Counted from the stretch's first letter, positions 17,671 to 26,502 are shown. The stretch is DNA of 64,000 bases from UBA4732 sp963823075 (GCA_963823075.1 CAWGKE010000023.1:124001-188000), one strand, 5' to 3'. The notes: a model not told the origin generated them from the letters alone. Numbers and translations are program-made.

Positions 17671-19068
17671 TTACTTCATCGAGCCAGGCGCGCCGCCCGG
17701 CGGCAGGACCGCCTGGTCGTGCTGCGCCGCGGTCACGACCGACACGGTTTCGACCACCGTCAGCCCGACGTCCGCGAAGAGGCCGCAGGCCTGCTCGGCC
17801 GACAGGCCCTCGACCGGCGCCGCCGCGGCGCGCTCCCACGACTTCTGGACCCGGTAGACGCCTGGCTCGATCACCTGCTCGGTTCGGACGTAGAAATCGG
17901 GCGCGGCCTTGGCCGACGTGTCATACAGCATGGCCCCCGCCGCCTTGACCGGCAGGTCGTTCAGGCGTTCCGTGGCGACCGCGCCGACGGCCTGCACCAG
18001 GCGGCCGACCGTCGCGACGATCTGCACCGGCACGTCGGTGCCGTCGTAGCTGCCGGCCATCGTGACCAGATCGGTGCCGTTGTTGAAGGTGTATTTGTAC
18101 TTGGTCTTGGCCAGGACGTTGACATTGCGGATCGCGTACTGTTCCTCGAAGTCCGGCAGGAAGATGCACTGGAAGGCGGTCGTCGCGCCGTCGGCGGGCG
18201 GCGGCGGATTGCCGCCGCCGGGCGCCGGCGCCGGCGGCGGCGCGTTGGCCGCAAACGCCGCGGCGGCCGCCGGGGTGGCGGAGGCGGCAGGCTGCATCGG
18301 CGCGGCCGCGAGCGCCGCGGGCTCCACCGCCTTCACGAAATCGTCGTCCGTCTTGAGCAGCAACTTGCCTCCGAGCTTCCGTGGGTCTTTGTTGAGGGCG
18401 TCCATGCCCCCTTTGATCGCCGCATCGCCGCCGGCCTTGATCGCCTTGACGCGGTCTGCATTGTTGCCGTTCGCAAGGAGCTGCGTCATGCTTTTTTGCA
18501 CCTGCGCGTCACCCTCGGCGTCCTTGATGGCGTTCTGCGCCGTCGTCGCCTCCTGATTGGTGAACGACATGTTGTTGTCGTCGGCTACCTTCTTCGCGGC
18601 AGCCCATACCGTGCCGGAAATAGCGTCATTCAGCTGCGGCAGCGTCTTGAGGGTCGCACCCTTCGGCGCTTCCGCCCCCGCCCCGGAAGTGAGGACGCGA
18701 ACTTGGCGCGGCGACAGGTCGGATCGCACGCGGCCCGCGCGGTCGTACACCTGATACTGCCCCTTCTCGTCCGGCACGAGGGCCACCAGGACGATTTCCG
18801 CCTCCGGGGGCAGCGGTTGGCCGGCCGCAGGCTTCGCGTCGGCGGGCGTAACGGCCAGCGCCGCCGGCACGTAGGTCGTCGAGACGACCACCCGGCTGGC
18901 GACCACGAGATAAGGGCGCGTCAAATAGTAGCGGAATCCCTTGACCTGCTCGTCGCACCCTTCGATCCGCGCCTGGACGTCCACCTTTTCCACCTTGACG
19001 TTCGCGCAGCCGGCCGCCGACCCCGCCATGAGGGCGGCGACCGCGCCGCGCTTGAACCAGCGATTCAT
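17671..19068 (-). CDS. Lipoprotein of unknown function (paralogue of 15458-16633)
   Basis: 465 residues from ATG 19068, with GGAGG seven bases before it; an in-frame ATG at 19074 is too close to that site. The signal peptide ends with AGSAAGC (lipid Cys about residue 19). It shares GFRYYLTRPYLVV, the IFLPDFEEQYAIRNVNV motif and the IEPGVYRVQKSWE motif with its paralogue. It adds a central Ala-rich helical region (about 140-330, including ANGNNADRVKAIKAGGDAAI) and a Pro/Ala linker. Its stop codon is regenerated by the IS target duplication. It is divergent from the zincin-like gene, with a 186-bp spacer that must hold both promoters. Confidence 0.72.
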   Translation of the reverse strand: MNRWFKRGAVAALMAGSAAGCANVKVEKVDVQARIEGCDEQVKGFRYYLTRPYLVVASRVVVSTTYVPAALAVTPADAKPAAGQPLPPEAEIVLVALVPDEKGQYQVYDRAGRVRSDLSPRQVRVLTSGAGAEAPKGATLKTLPQLNDAISGTVWAAAKKVADDNNMSFTNQEATTAQNAIKDAEGDAQVQKSMTQLLANGNNADRVKAIKAGGDAAIKGGMDALNKDPRKLGGKLLLKTDDDFVKAVEPAALAAAPMQPAASATPAAAAAFAANAPPPAPAPGGGNPPPPADGATTAFQCIFLPDFEEQYAIRNVNVLAKTKYKYTFNNGTDLVTMAGSYDGTDVPVQIVATVGRLVQAVGAVATERLNDLPVKAAGAMLYDTSAKAAPDFYVRTEQVIEPGVYRVQKSWERAAAAPVEGLSAEQACGLFADVGLTVVETVSVVTAAQHDQAVLPPGGAPGSMK

Positions 19069-19254
19069 CGCCATCCCTCCGTCGTGCGCCCGGTTGGTCA
19101 CGCCTGAATAATCGGCACAACCGCTATTCCGGATCAAAAGAATGCGGCGAAGATGGGGAATTGTCGTTGCCAGCCTCCGCGGGCCCTTGAAAATACAGCG
19201 ACCGGGCGGCCTGCGCGTTCTGGGGGAGCCTTTCATTCACGACGGAGGTGGGCG

Positions 19255-21493
19255 GTGGCTTGGTCCAACGGCCTGTATCGGGCGACGACCACGGGGCTGG
19301 GTACCTCCTACACGATGATGCTCCGGGTCGATCTCGACCCCGGGCCGGTCTGGACCAGCTATGTCAGCATGGACCTGTATCGCGGCTATTTGCCCGCCCA
19401 GGGGAATCCCGACCAGGCGGAGATCGACGGGACGCTGCAATATCTCGGCTCGTTCCGGTCGGCCCCGTTGGCGGCCCAGCCGACAGGGCCGGCCCAGCTC
19501 GACGCCACGGTCAACGGCCTGCCGCCGTCGCTCGGCGTCGTCGCCCTGCAACTCCGCGGCGGCGCCAGCCCGTCCGACCCGTCGCTGCGCGTCCTTTACA
19601 GCGCCACGGGCGTCGCCAGCCCCATCCCGTCGGACCCCCTCGAGTTCCAGGCGAACTACCTCGGGCTAAGCCTCCGCGAATTGACCCTGGACGTGGACGT
19701 GACGCCAGGCTCCCCCGCGCCCTATTCGGCGACCGCGGACCTGGGGGACGGCCGCACGTCGTTCCGCGACTGCTTCAGCCGGGCGGGCTTTCTCATCCAC
19801 GGCCCCGGTCCCAACGACGGCGAGCTGCCGCCGAAGACCGACTGGACGATGGACCAGCTCGTGTCAGCGGCGCAGGGCAAGGCGACGAAAGGCTGGTCGC
19901 TGCACGCCTATTTGATGATTGCGACGCGGCTCCAGGGGGCGACAGGGACCACCGGCGCCATGTTCGACCGCGACCGCCGCAGCGCCGCGGCCGTGTTCTA
20001 CCAGACCTTGTACGACGCCTTCCACCGCACGGACGACAACGACGCCGAGCTGACGACGAACTACCTCTACACGGCGGTCCACGAGACGGCCCACTGTCTC
20101 AACCTGCCCCACGCCTTTGAGCAGAAGAGGCTGCCCGGCCTGTCGTCGCAGGCAGCCACCTTCATGAACTATCCGCAGAACTACGACGGCGCCGCCGGTT
20201 CGCCCGACCCCGTCAAGTTCCGCGGCCTGAAGGACTGGGACGCCGCTCAGCTGACGAACTACCGCAACTTCTGGAGCATTTTCCCGTTCACGTTCCATCC
20301 CGAGGAGCTGCTCGAATTGCGTCACGGTGCGCTCCGTGACGAGGAAACCGGGAACGTGGACCCCTGGACCAAGCAGCCGGTCAGCCCCTACCGCGGCGAT
20401 TTCTCCGGCTCGCCGGCCAGCCTGGTGCTGGGCGGCGCTTCCGGCGCCGGCCTGGAGCTGAGCCTGCGGGTTCGGGGAGGCCGCCGGCCGGGGGGACTGC
20501 CGCCGACGGGACGGGGGCCGAGCGACGTGCGCGGGGCGATCTTCGAGTTCGGCGAGCCGATCCACGTCGAGGCGCGGCTGCGGACCCTGATGAAGCGTCC
20601 CCGGCCGGTGCATCGGCGGCTCAGCCCGACGACCGGCGATCTGGAGATCCACTACCAGACGCCCGACGGCCGCTTTCTGACGTATGTGCCGCCCTGCGCT
20701 CTCTGCTACATCGCCCGGCCGAAGATCATCGACGGCGCCCGCCGCGATTCCACCAAAGATTCTCTTTATAAAGATATCTGCCTTAGCGTCGGTGCGGACG
20801 TCTTTCGGTTCGCCGGGCCGGGCCGCTACCGGGTGCGGGCGGCGTACCGCTGTCAGGACGCGCTGCTCGTGTCGAACGTGCTGGAGCTGTACGTCCGCCA
20901 TCCGACGCCGGAGGTGGAAGACCTTATCGTACCGCTGCTCGATTCGGAGGTGGCGACGTACTTCGCCTTCCGCGGCGTCCACGGCTTGGCGGGGGCGGAT
21001 CGCCGGCTCCGGGCGGCCTTCCTCGACGACAGCGAGAAACTGCGAACCGACGTGCGCCACCCCCTGCTGCACTACTACTGCGCCACGAGGCGCGGCTGCG
21101 CCTGGACGGCGTCGTCGAGATCGATCCGGCGACGCAGAAGCTGCGGCAGGGCCAAAGGCCGGGCGACGCTCTGCGTTGGTTCTCGCGCCCTAGGCTTCGC
21201 CGACCTTCACGACCTGGCCGCCCCGGACGCGGGGCGCCTGCCCGCGCTGCCGTTCTCGAACATCGCGCTGGGCAAGATCGGCAGGGCCTTTCACCAGGCG
21301 CTGGTCGCGGCGGGCGAACAACCGCTGGCGGACCATCTCACGCGCAAGATGCACGCCGCGATGCGGCTTCGCGGCGTCCCGACTTCCGTGCGCACCCGCT
21401 ATCTGTCGGAGCTGCCGGCCCGCACCGGAAACGCGCGAGGCCGGACGAGTCGTGCGCAGGGGGCCGGGACCTGCGCCCGGGGCCGGCGGCTGA
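19255..21493 (+). CDS. Zincin-like metalloprotease-fold protein (frameshifted 3' part)
   Basis: GTG 19255 lies six bases behind GGAGG (19244-19248). No signal peptide is seen. The key motif AVHETAHCLNLPHAFE gives HExxHxxxxxH, a metzincin-type zinc site (His20091/Glu/His region), and FMNYP about 25 residues later resembles a Met-turn. This supports a zinc protease fold; whether it is active is not shown. The N-terminal about 200 residues are beta-rich, and the C-terminal part carries beta domains (YRVRAAYRCQDALLVSN). Frame changes near 21090 and 21185 are needed to read through ARLRLDGVVEIDPATQKLRQ and on to FADLHDLAAPDAGRLPALPF. The end is uncertain; a stop at 21491-21493 in the alternative frame is my best guess. 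Confidence 0.55.
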
Positions 21494-21576
21494 CGCCGCG
21501 GATCATTGCGGCGCACGCCGCCGGCAGGTATCTTGCGTGTGAGACGCCCACACGCCTCCCCGCACAGGAACCGGCC

Positions 21577-22036
21577 GTGAAAAAGAGCATCATGCGCGCT
21601 ACGCTGCCGACGCCGCCCGGCCAGACGCTGGTCAAACAGCTCGACCTCCTCAAGAAGTGCGGCTTCGACGGCATCCAGCTCGGCGTCCAGGCGATGGGCG
21701 AGTTGACCCTGCGCACGCCGGACGCCGACGTGACCGCACTGGCGAAGGCCTGCCGCGACGCGGGGCTGGAGCCGCACTCCCTCTACGGCGGAATCACCTT
21801 CTTCCGCGAGGAGGAGGCCGACCGCAAACGCGGCATGGACGAGGCCCAGCACGTCCTGGAGATCGCCGCCCTCCTCGGCGCCAAGACCATTCTCATTCAT
21901 CCTGGCCAGCTCACTTCCGCGATCCCTTATGACGACTGCTGGAAGTACGCTCTCGACGGCCTGCGGGGGCTGAAGGAGAAGGCGGAATCCACACACCTGC
22001 GGATCGGGTTGGAAAACGTCTGGAACAAATTCCTGA
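21577..22036 (+). pseudogene. Sugar-phosphate isomerase/epimerase, 5' half, split by integrative element
   Basis: From GTG 21577 this encodes the N-terminal half of an AP-endonuclease-2-type TIM barrel (LVKQLDLLKKCGFDGIQLGV, LAKACRDAGLEPHSLYGG, LEIAALLGAKTILIHPGQ). Homologues epimerise or isomerise sugar phosphates. It reaches the conserved LRIGLENVWNKFL, then becomes element sequence and runs to a chance stop at 22185. The missing continuation, FLMSPLEFQRLIAEVDSTAV, is found at 45517 onward in frame. The gene is therefore interrupted by about 23.5 kb. The 3' part is itself cut by IS66 copy A at 45708, so the enzyme is inactive even if the element excises. Confidence 0.85.
22022..22036 (+). 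other. attL core of the integrative element
   Basis: The 15-mer ggaacaaattcctga matches ggaacaagttcctga at 45509-45523 except for one base. The left flank is isomerase coding sequence and the right flank is element sequence. The inner flank carries agtagcagtc (22038-22047), the exact inverse of gactgctact at 45489-45498 beside attR. Confidence 0.8.
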
Positions 22037-22056
22037 GAGTAGCAGTCCATCGGCGA

Positions 22057-22404
22057 TCATACGCCCGGCCAGCTGTAACCTCGTCGGGTCCGCCGAACGC
22101 GCCCGGCCTCGACGAGCAGGGCCAGCTGTCCGCGGAAGCAGCTGTTGTGCCTATGGCCGGCGAGGCGGGCCAGTCGGTGAGATGACACTGGGGTGTCAGT
22201 GAGCGCCCGGACGATGGCGATTTCATACCCGCGCAGCTCGCCGGGTTCCGGCTCGGCTGGGCGGCCACCGGGAGCGGCCCTGAGGACTTGCGCACCACGA
22301 TCGGCGACGACGACGGCCCCACGGCGGATGCGGACGAACGCCTCGGCAGCGGCCAAGAGTAGGTCGCGGGCTTCCTGCGCGCTGAACCGGCCTGATCTCG
22401 CCAT
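22057..22404 (-). CDS. Small winged-helix-like protein
   Basis: 115 residues from ATG 22404, with AGGAG just upstream. The N-terminus MARSGRFSAQEARDLLLAAA is helical. The C-terminal 55 residues (LTDTPVSSHRLARLAGHRHN, then GQLALLVEAGRVRRTRRGY) have the pattern of a winged helix: helix, turn, recognition helix and a basic wing. It is the last gene of a leftward operon and ends about 10 bp from the attL inner flank. A regulator of excision or of the operon is possible, but position is the only evidence. Confidence 0.6.
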   Translation of the reverse strand: MARSGRFSAQEARDLLLAAAEAFVRIRRGAVVVADRGAQVLRAAPGGRPAEPEPGELRGYEIAIVRALTDTPVSSHRLARLAGHRHNSCFRGQLALLVEAGRVRRTRRGYSWPGV

Positions 22405-22619
22405 TTGCTCTCCTTGGTGTGCAGTTCCTGGTGCAACCGGCGCAGGGCGGCTTTCCGCGCGGCGACGGACGCGACGGAGTCGCCCTCGGCGTCCGTTCGA
22501 GCGCGGATTTTGGCGCACCACGCTTCGAGGGCGGCCGCGTCGCGGGCCGGCAGGAGGACGGAAGCGAGGGCGATGGCCTCCGTCCAAAGCCAGCGCCAGC
22601 GGAGAGACAAGCGGGGCAT
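22404..22619 (-). CDS. Possible small ORF in the left-end operon
   Basis: An open frame from ATG 22619 (MPRLSLRWRWLWTEAIALAS) has protein-like composition, with a helical stretch RKAALRRLHQELHTKE, up to the start of the next gene. It then has no stop before overlapping that gene in a different frame for its whole length. Either it ends through an undetected indel near 22400 or it is not translated as drawn. The end given is simply where the downstream gene begins. Confidence 0.35.
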
Positions 22620-22627
22620 GGTTCCTC

Positions 22628-22927
22628 TCAGTGGTCGCAAATGCTGGGCAGGTAGACATCCGAACCGTCGCGGCGGAGTCGGGGGAATAGTCCGGGCCAA
22701 TCGGCGGCGAAGCCGAGGGCGACCGCCCGCGCCGCGACGGCGGCCTGTGCGCGGGCGGCGGCGCGGTGGGTGGAGTCCAGGCCGGCGTTGCAGTGGCGCT
22801 GCACCGGCGCGGAAGGCGCGCCTGGCCAGGCGCACAGCTCGGCGGCGTCGGACGGGTCGATACGCCAGAGGGCGCACCAACGCGCGAAGGAAACGCAGTC
22901 GGCGAGGTCGCAGGGGATACGGGTCAT
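22628..22927 (-). CDS. Small hypothetical protein
   Basis: 99 residues from ATG 22927, which overlaps the stop of the upstream SWIM gene (ATGA), so translation is coupled. Sequence features: MTRIPCDLADCVSFARWCAL with three Cys, a helical Ala-rich centre (AAARAQAAVAARAVALGFAA), and a C-terminal GSDVYLPSICDH. No family is recognised. It belongs to the leftward operon at the left end of the element. Confidence 0.5.
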   Translation of the reverse strand: MTRIPCDLADCVSFARWCALWRIDPSDAAELCAWPGAPSAPVQRHCNAGLDSTHRAAARAQAAVAARAVALGFAADWPGLFPRLRRDGSDVYLPSICDH

Positions 22928-23472
22928 GCGGCGTCCTTGTGCAGCTTGAGCGGATCGCGGCGGGGACGGCGAACGGGACGGGCGGCGGCTTCCGCTTTGA
23001 GGCGGGCGACCTGGTCGTTGAGGTTGGCGACCGTCGCGGTTAGGTCGTCGATTCGCTCCTGGTCGAATTTGGCGTCGTGTTCGTAGACGGTCCGCTCGCT
23101 CATGTGGAGTTCGGCGAGGCGCTGGCATTCCGCCTCGCTGGCCTGGAGCATGGCGGTGGCCTCGTCGATGAGCTTGTCACGGGCGCTGAGGAGGCCGACG
23201 AGCTGCGACGGCAGCAGGCCGGCGGCGACCAGGGCGTCAGCGTGTTTGCAGGACAAGCCGAAGCTGTGCTGGGGGCAGGAACAGGACACCTGGCCATCGA
23301 CCGCGAGGCGGACGGTATAGGCGGGGTTGGGGAAAACGGACTGGTTGACGAGACGGAAGGCGGCGACGGATAGGGCCCGCTCGGCGGCGGAGAGCGGCTT
23401 GACGGTATAGCGGGCCGACTGGCCGGCGTCGTTGGCGATCCACAACCAGAGGAAGCATGTACGTGGCTTCAT
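22924..23472 (-). CDS. SWIM zinc-finger protein with C-terminal coiled coil
   Basis: 182 residues from ATG 23472, with AGGAG upstream. Residues about 55-80 contain VSCSCPQHSFGLSCKHADAL, a CxC...CxH SWIM-type zinc site. Residues about 95-165 are a heptad-rich helix (SEAECQRLAELHMSERTVYE, then LTATVANLNDQVARLKAEAA), followed by a basic tail. SWIM domains mediate nucleic-acid or protein contacts in transposases, helicases and kinases. Here it stands alone on a small protein inside a mobile element. The stop overlaps the next start. Confidence 0.7.
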   Translation of the reverse strand: MKPRTCFLWLWIANDAGQSARYTVKPLSAAERALSVAAFRLVNQSVFPNPAYTVRLAVDGQVSCSCPQHSFGLSCKHADALVAAGLLPSQLVGLLSARDKLIDEATAMLQASEAECQRLAELHMSERTVYEHDAKFDQERIDDLTATVANLNDQVARLKAEAAARPVRRPRRDPLKLHKDAA

Positions 23473-23539
23473 ATGTTGACTCCTGGAAAAGAGGGAAGAC
23501 CCGCCGGCGCACCACGCGCCGGCGGGAGCTGCGGGGCGA

Positions 23540-23839
23540 TCAGGCGGCGGCGGCGCAGGGGACGGCGACCGACAGGATCGACTTGACGACCGTGTCGCAG
23601 GTCCACAGACCACGGCGGCGGGAGACGAGACGGGAGCGGGGGATGTTGACGCGGAAGACGACGATCTCGGACAGGGGCACATCATGGCGCTCGGCGACGT
23701 GCTGGATCGCCCAGGCCCGCTTGGAGCGGGAGCAGAACCAGCACTCGCCGCGGGCGCCTTGGGCGAAGGCGGGGCCGATCCCGCGCGCCCAGATGGATTG
23801 GAGATTGCGACGGATGGAGACGTGGAGTAACATGGCCAT
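23540..23839 (-). CDS. Small hypothetical protein, first gene of left-end operon
   Basis: 99 residues. ATG 23839 lies nine bases after GGAGG; a second ATG at 23833 is possible. The sequence contains RGECWFCSRSKRAWAIQHVA and ERHDVPLSEIVVFRVNIPRS, then RRRGLWTCDTVVKSI. The Cys pair may bind metal with the later Cys. Family not recognised. The gap to the SWIM gene is 67 bp on the same strand, so they may be cotranscribed. Confidence 0.5.
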   Translation of the reverse strand: MAMLLHVSIRRNLQSIWARGIGPAFAQGARGECWFCSRSKRAWAIQHVAERHDVPLSEIVVFRVNIPRSRLVSRRRGLWTCDTVVKSILSVAVPCAAAA

Positions 23840-24170
23840 GGGTTTGGACCTCCAACTCAGGTTGCGGGACCAGGGGCGGGCCGGCGCCAACCGACCCTCC
23901 CCACTTCACACCCAGAGGGTAGGGTAACAAAAGCCACCTACCCCTGTCAACAGAAAAACCGGAAAAACAGGCGGATTCTCAAAGACAGGAAAGAGAAAAG
24001 GGAGGGCACAAGGGGGAAGAGGGCCGGCGGCGCGGTAGACGGGACGGGGCAGAACAAGAGACAAAGCAGATACCCAAAGCCACCCTCCGCCCAACCCGAA
24101 CCCCGTCCTCCTCCCCGGACGGTTCGTGGTCTTCTGGTCTGTTCGTTGTTTTTCGATTTACCACACGGAG
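23840..24170. other. Non-coding stretch upstream of the left-end operon
   Basis: Apart from the ribosome site and probable promoter of the leftward operon, it is a purine-rich run (about 23950-24070) with no convincing coding frame on either strand. Confidence 0.4.
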
Positions 24171-24329
24171 CGGTCGATGAAGGCCCCCACGAGCAACCCA
24201 GCAACCCGTCAAGGTGGAGACGACGCCTCCCAACGGCACGCCGCTTTTGTACTCAAAAGCGGCGTTTCCGTTGGGCGTCGTACTACCTTGACGGGTTGCT
24301 ACGATGCCCGAGCGGGCCTTCATCGACCG
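24171..24329. repeat. Large near-perfect palindrome (159 bp, arms about 75 bp)
   Basis: The left arm begins cggtcgatgaaggccc and contains agcaacccgtcaaggt, cccaacgg and acgccgctttt. The right arm is its reverse complement with a few small indels. The loop is about 6 bases (gtactc). Both strands can be read into similar peptides (ATRQG, TLTGC, RAGLHRP), as expected for a palindrome. Such a structure could form a long RNA hairpin or a cruciform. Confidence 0.85.
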
Positions 24330-25337
24330 CATCCCATGAGTTCGATTCTTTCGACGTGATGCCGTCGAGAACGAAGAGGAAGAGCAACGAGGCGTGATGG
24401 TCGGGTGTCCTGGGAGGCGGGGGGGTGCAGGGGGGCTGCCGAAGGCCCCCCTGCAGGGGGGAGGGAGAGCGAGAAGAGCCGGAGGGATGGAAGGGAGCGC
24501 TGGAGGACGGGGTGCAGTGGCACGATCGAGGTAGCACGATCGTGCGAGTCAAAATGCTGGGATCGGACGGTGGGAAGGGTGGAGACTGGCGCTAGGAGTC
24601 TCCTCTGCGCGGCGCTGAGAATCCCCGAGGCCGCGAGCAACGCGACGAGGGCCTGCCGGCCCAAGGCCCCGCCGCAGGCGGAAGGGAGGCGGAGCGAAGC
24701 GACGCAGGACGCGGTACGCGCAGGGGCCTTTGCCGCGGCCCGAGCGGCCGGGGCCTCGGCCGGGAGTTGTTTGCCTTTGCATTGGTTTTGTTCGGTTGTT
24801 GTCTTCTTTCCCCCCGCTTGTCTTCTTTCCCCCCGCTTGTCTTTTTCGCCCCCCGGTTGTTCGAGTGCAGGAGCCGCCCGCGGCACGTGGGGTGGGTGCG
24901 TTCGGAGAGGCGTCCCAACCCGGCCGCGAGAGACGCGGACGATCGAACGCGAGCAACGCGAGACGCGGCGCTAGCCGCGACGACAGGCCGGGGGGGCTGG
25001 GACGGGCCGAGGAACGACGGCGCGACGGAAACGCCCCCCCGGCCCTGGAACGAACCCTGCAGAAGAACAACGACGGAACGGAAAGCCGCGGGCGCGCGGG
25101 GCAGCCCGTGGCGCGAAGGACCGCCCGCGACGGGAGTGAGTACGAGGGCCGGGCGAGGCGAGGCAGGACGCGGCACGCGTGGGGCCGGCCGCAGGCCATG
25201 GCGTATGGAGGGCCGGGCCGAAGGCCACGGCACGGACTCGCGGAAGCCGGAGAGACGAAAGGCACGTGGGCGCGGCCTCCTGGGAGCCTCCCCGGCGGTT
25301 GAGGGGGCCTGCCCGGCGAGGGCATTGCTGCGGTAGC
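24330..25337. other. About 1 kb GC-rich stretch without a convincing gene
   Basis: Open frames here are Arg/Pro/Gly-rich on every frame and look like composition artefacts. Visible structure: a hairpin gcaggggggc...gcccccctgc at about 24430-24456, the palindrome gcacgatcgtgc (24534-24545), three tandem copies of cttgtcttctttccccccg-type units at about 24797-24860, and loosely repeated segments around gcaggacgcggtacgcg (24703) and gcaggacgcggcacgcg (25165). Confidence 0.5.
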
Positions 25338-25358
25338 CCAGCAACGCGCGGGAGACGC

Positions 25359-25880
25359 CTACGGTTCCCCAGGAGCGGCAGGAGGAGGAAGAGCCGGAAT
25401 CACACGAGGAGCAGGAGCAGCAGCCCCGTTCAAGGCGTCGATCGCAGCACGACGAGCATCCGGGAACGGGGATAAGGCCGCGAGAAGCATGGTGAGCAAG
25501 GCCGAGCTGGTCGGGTCCGTGAGCAGATTCACCGATCGGTTGTCGGTGAGCGCCACGACGGGACGTACCACCCCCGACCATCCCGGCGTCTCGGCCGTCT
25601 CCCGGCCCGGACCCTTGGTGAGCCAGGTCTTGGGATCATCCGCGAAGCAGGCGAGTTCGGCAGTCACCCGGGCCTGAGCGGATGCCTCGATCACAGCAGC
25701 ACGAAAATCCCGGTACTTCGCAGCAGCACGACGAGCGGCCCCGCGCTGCATCCAGGCCCGGAAGGTTGCGGCGCTGACCCCGGCAGCCTCCGCAGCCACG
25801 GCGGGATACGCCCCCGCACGAACATAAGCCACGATGGTGCGCTGAACCTCCCCGGATGGACCCCCCACGCTGCGTGCCAT
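25359..25880 (-). CDS. HTH protein resembling planctomycete terminase-small-subunit-like proteins
   Basis: 173 residues. ATG 25880 has GGGAGG upstream; the longer upstream open frame is Gly/Trp-rich and rejected. Residues about 10-50 form a homeodomain-like HTH (VAYVRAGAYPAVAAEAAGVS, then AATFRAWMQRG), as in TerS N-termini. A helical stretch and DDPKTWLTKGPGRETAETPG, then WSGVVRPV, follow. I recall this motif from Gemmataceae proteins annotated as hypothetical or terminase-like. The C-terminal about 60 residues are low complexity. No large terminase or head genes are nearby, so a phage packaging role is not supported. Confidence 0.55.
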   Translation of the reverse strand: MARSVGGPSGEVQRTIVAYVRAGAYPAVAAEAAGVSAATFRAWMQRGAARRAAAKYRDFRAAVIEASAQARVTAELACFADDPKTWLTKGPGRETAETPGWSGVVRPVVALTDNRSVNLLTDPTSSALLTMLLAALSPFPDARRAAIDALNGAAAPAPRVIPALPPPAAPGEP

Positions 25881-26028
25881 GCCCGGAACCTCCCCCGGAA
25901 ACCTCCCGGCCAAAACCGGCACAAAAAACCGCCCCCAAACCCAAACGCGCCCTTCCCATCCTATCATGCCTGCCCTGCCGGTGTACAGGATTACACCGGA
26001 TGCGCGGGATATCCCTGCGTTGCGGCTG

Positions 26029-26502
26029 TCAGTTGTTCTCGTAACCGGACGACACTTCGGGACTCCTTAGAGTCCCGAGTTGTCCGGTTGGCTTCCACCA
26101 CCGCACCGGTTTTCCCTCCGTGCGGCGTACGCCGGACCTTTCTCCGCACCGTGATAGCGTCTTGCCGATCGTGTCTTGGCTCGGGACGGTCATCCCTTCT
26201 GGCCAATTCCCGCGTAAGTCCTGGATGCAGGCGCCCGGTGGCTCGGTCGGTAGCAGCCCGGCGATTGCTGCCCAAATCTCCGACTTGATTGGCCGAAGGT
26301 TGCCCTCCAGCACTTGGTAGTCCATGCCGTCCTCATTGAAGGACACCCGTAGCTTCTCCGGGGACTGAGTGAGCCGGCCCCGCACCGTGAACTTCCGCTC
26401 CCGGCAAGACGGGTCGGCCGGCGTCGTCAGCTCCAGGTGGGCGATCTGATCGACGAACCCCTCCAACTCGGTGGCGCCGCGGAACCGCGTGCCGGCCGCC
26501 CC
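26029..26502 (-). pseudogene. Remnant of a RepA-like ATPase C-terminal region
   Basis: The readable part starts near GTRFRGATELEGFVDQIAHL and continues VRGRLTQSPEKLRVSFNEDG, then IWAAIAGLLPTEPPGACIQD and LRGNWPEGMTVPSQDTIGKT. The same order occurs in the intact ATPase at 41450-42595 (TELVIELNDDGNDYTCLGDG, LPDQPPGFCWDDIKAGWPND). The ATPase core (Walker A and B) is missing upstream, and the frame before residue G69 of the open frame is not protein-like. It is not a copy of the intact gene but a diverged relative, so it marks an older replication module. Confidence 0.6.

Noticed and set aside
17719..19107. 462-codon + strand open frame opposite the second lipoprotein
   Set aside because: The - strand frame has signal peptide, lipobox and a paralogue; the + frame is Arg-rich without motifs.
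24330..25325. Several open frames of 180-330 codons in the GC-rich stretch
   Set aside because: Open on nearly all frames with Arg/Pro/Gly bias, no ribosome sites, no motifs.
25359..25880. Prophage interpretation based on the TerS-like protein
   Set aside because: No large terminase, portal, capsid or tail genes in the element; this HTH family is common in Gemmataceae outside phages.
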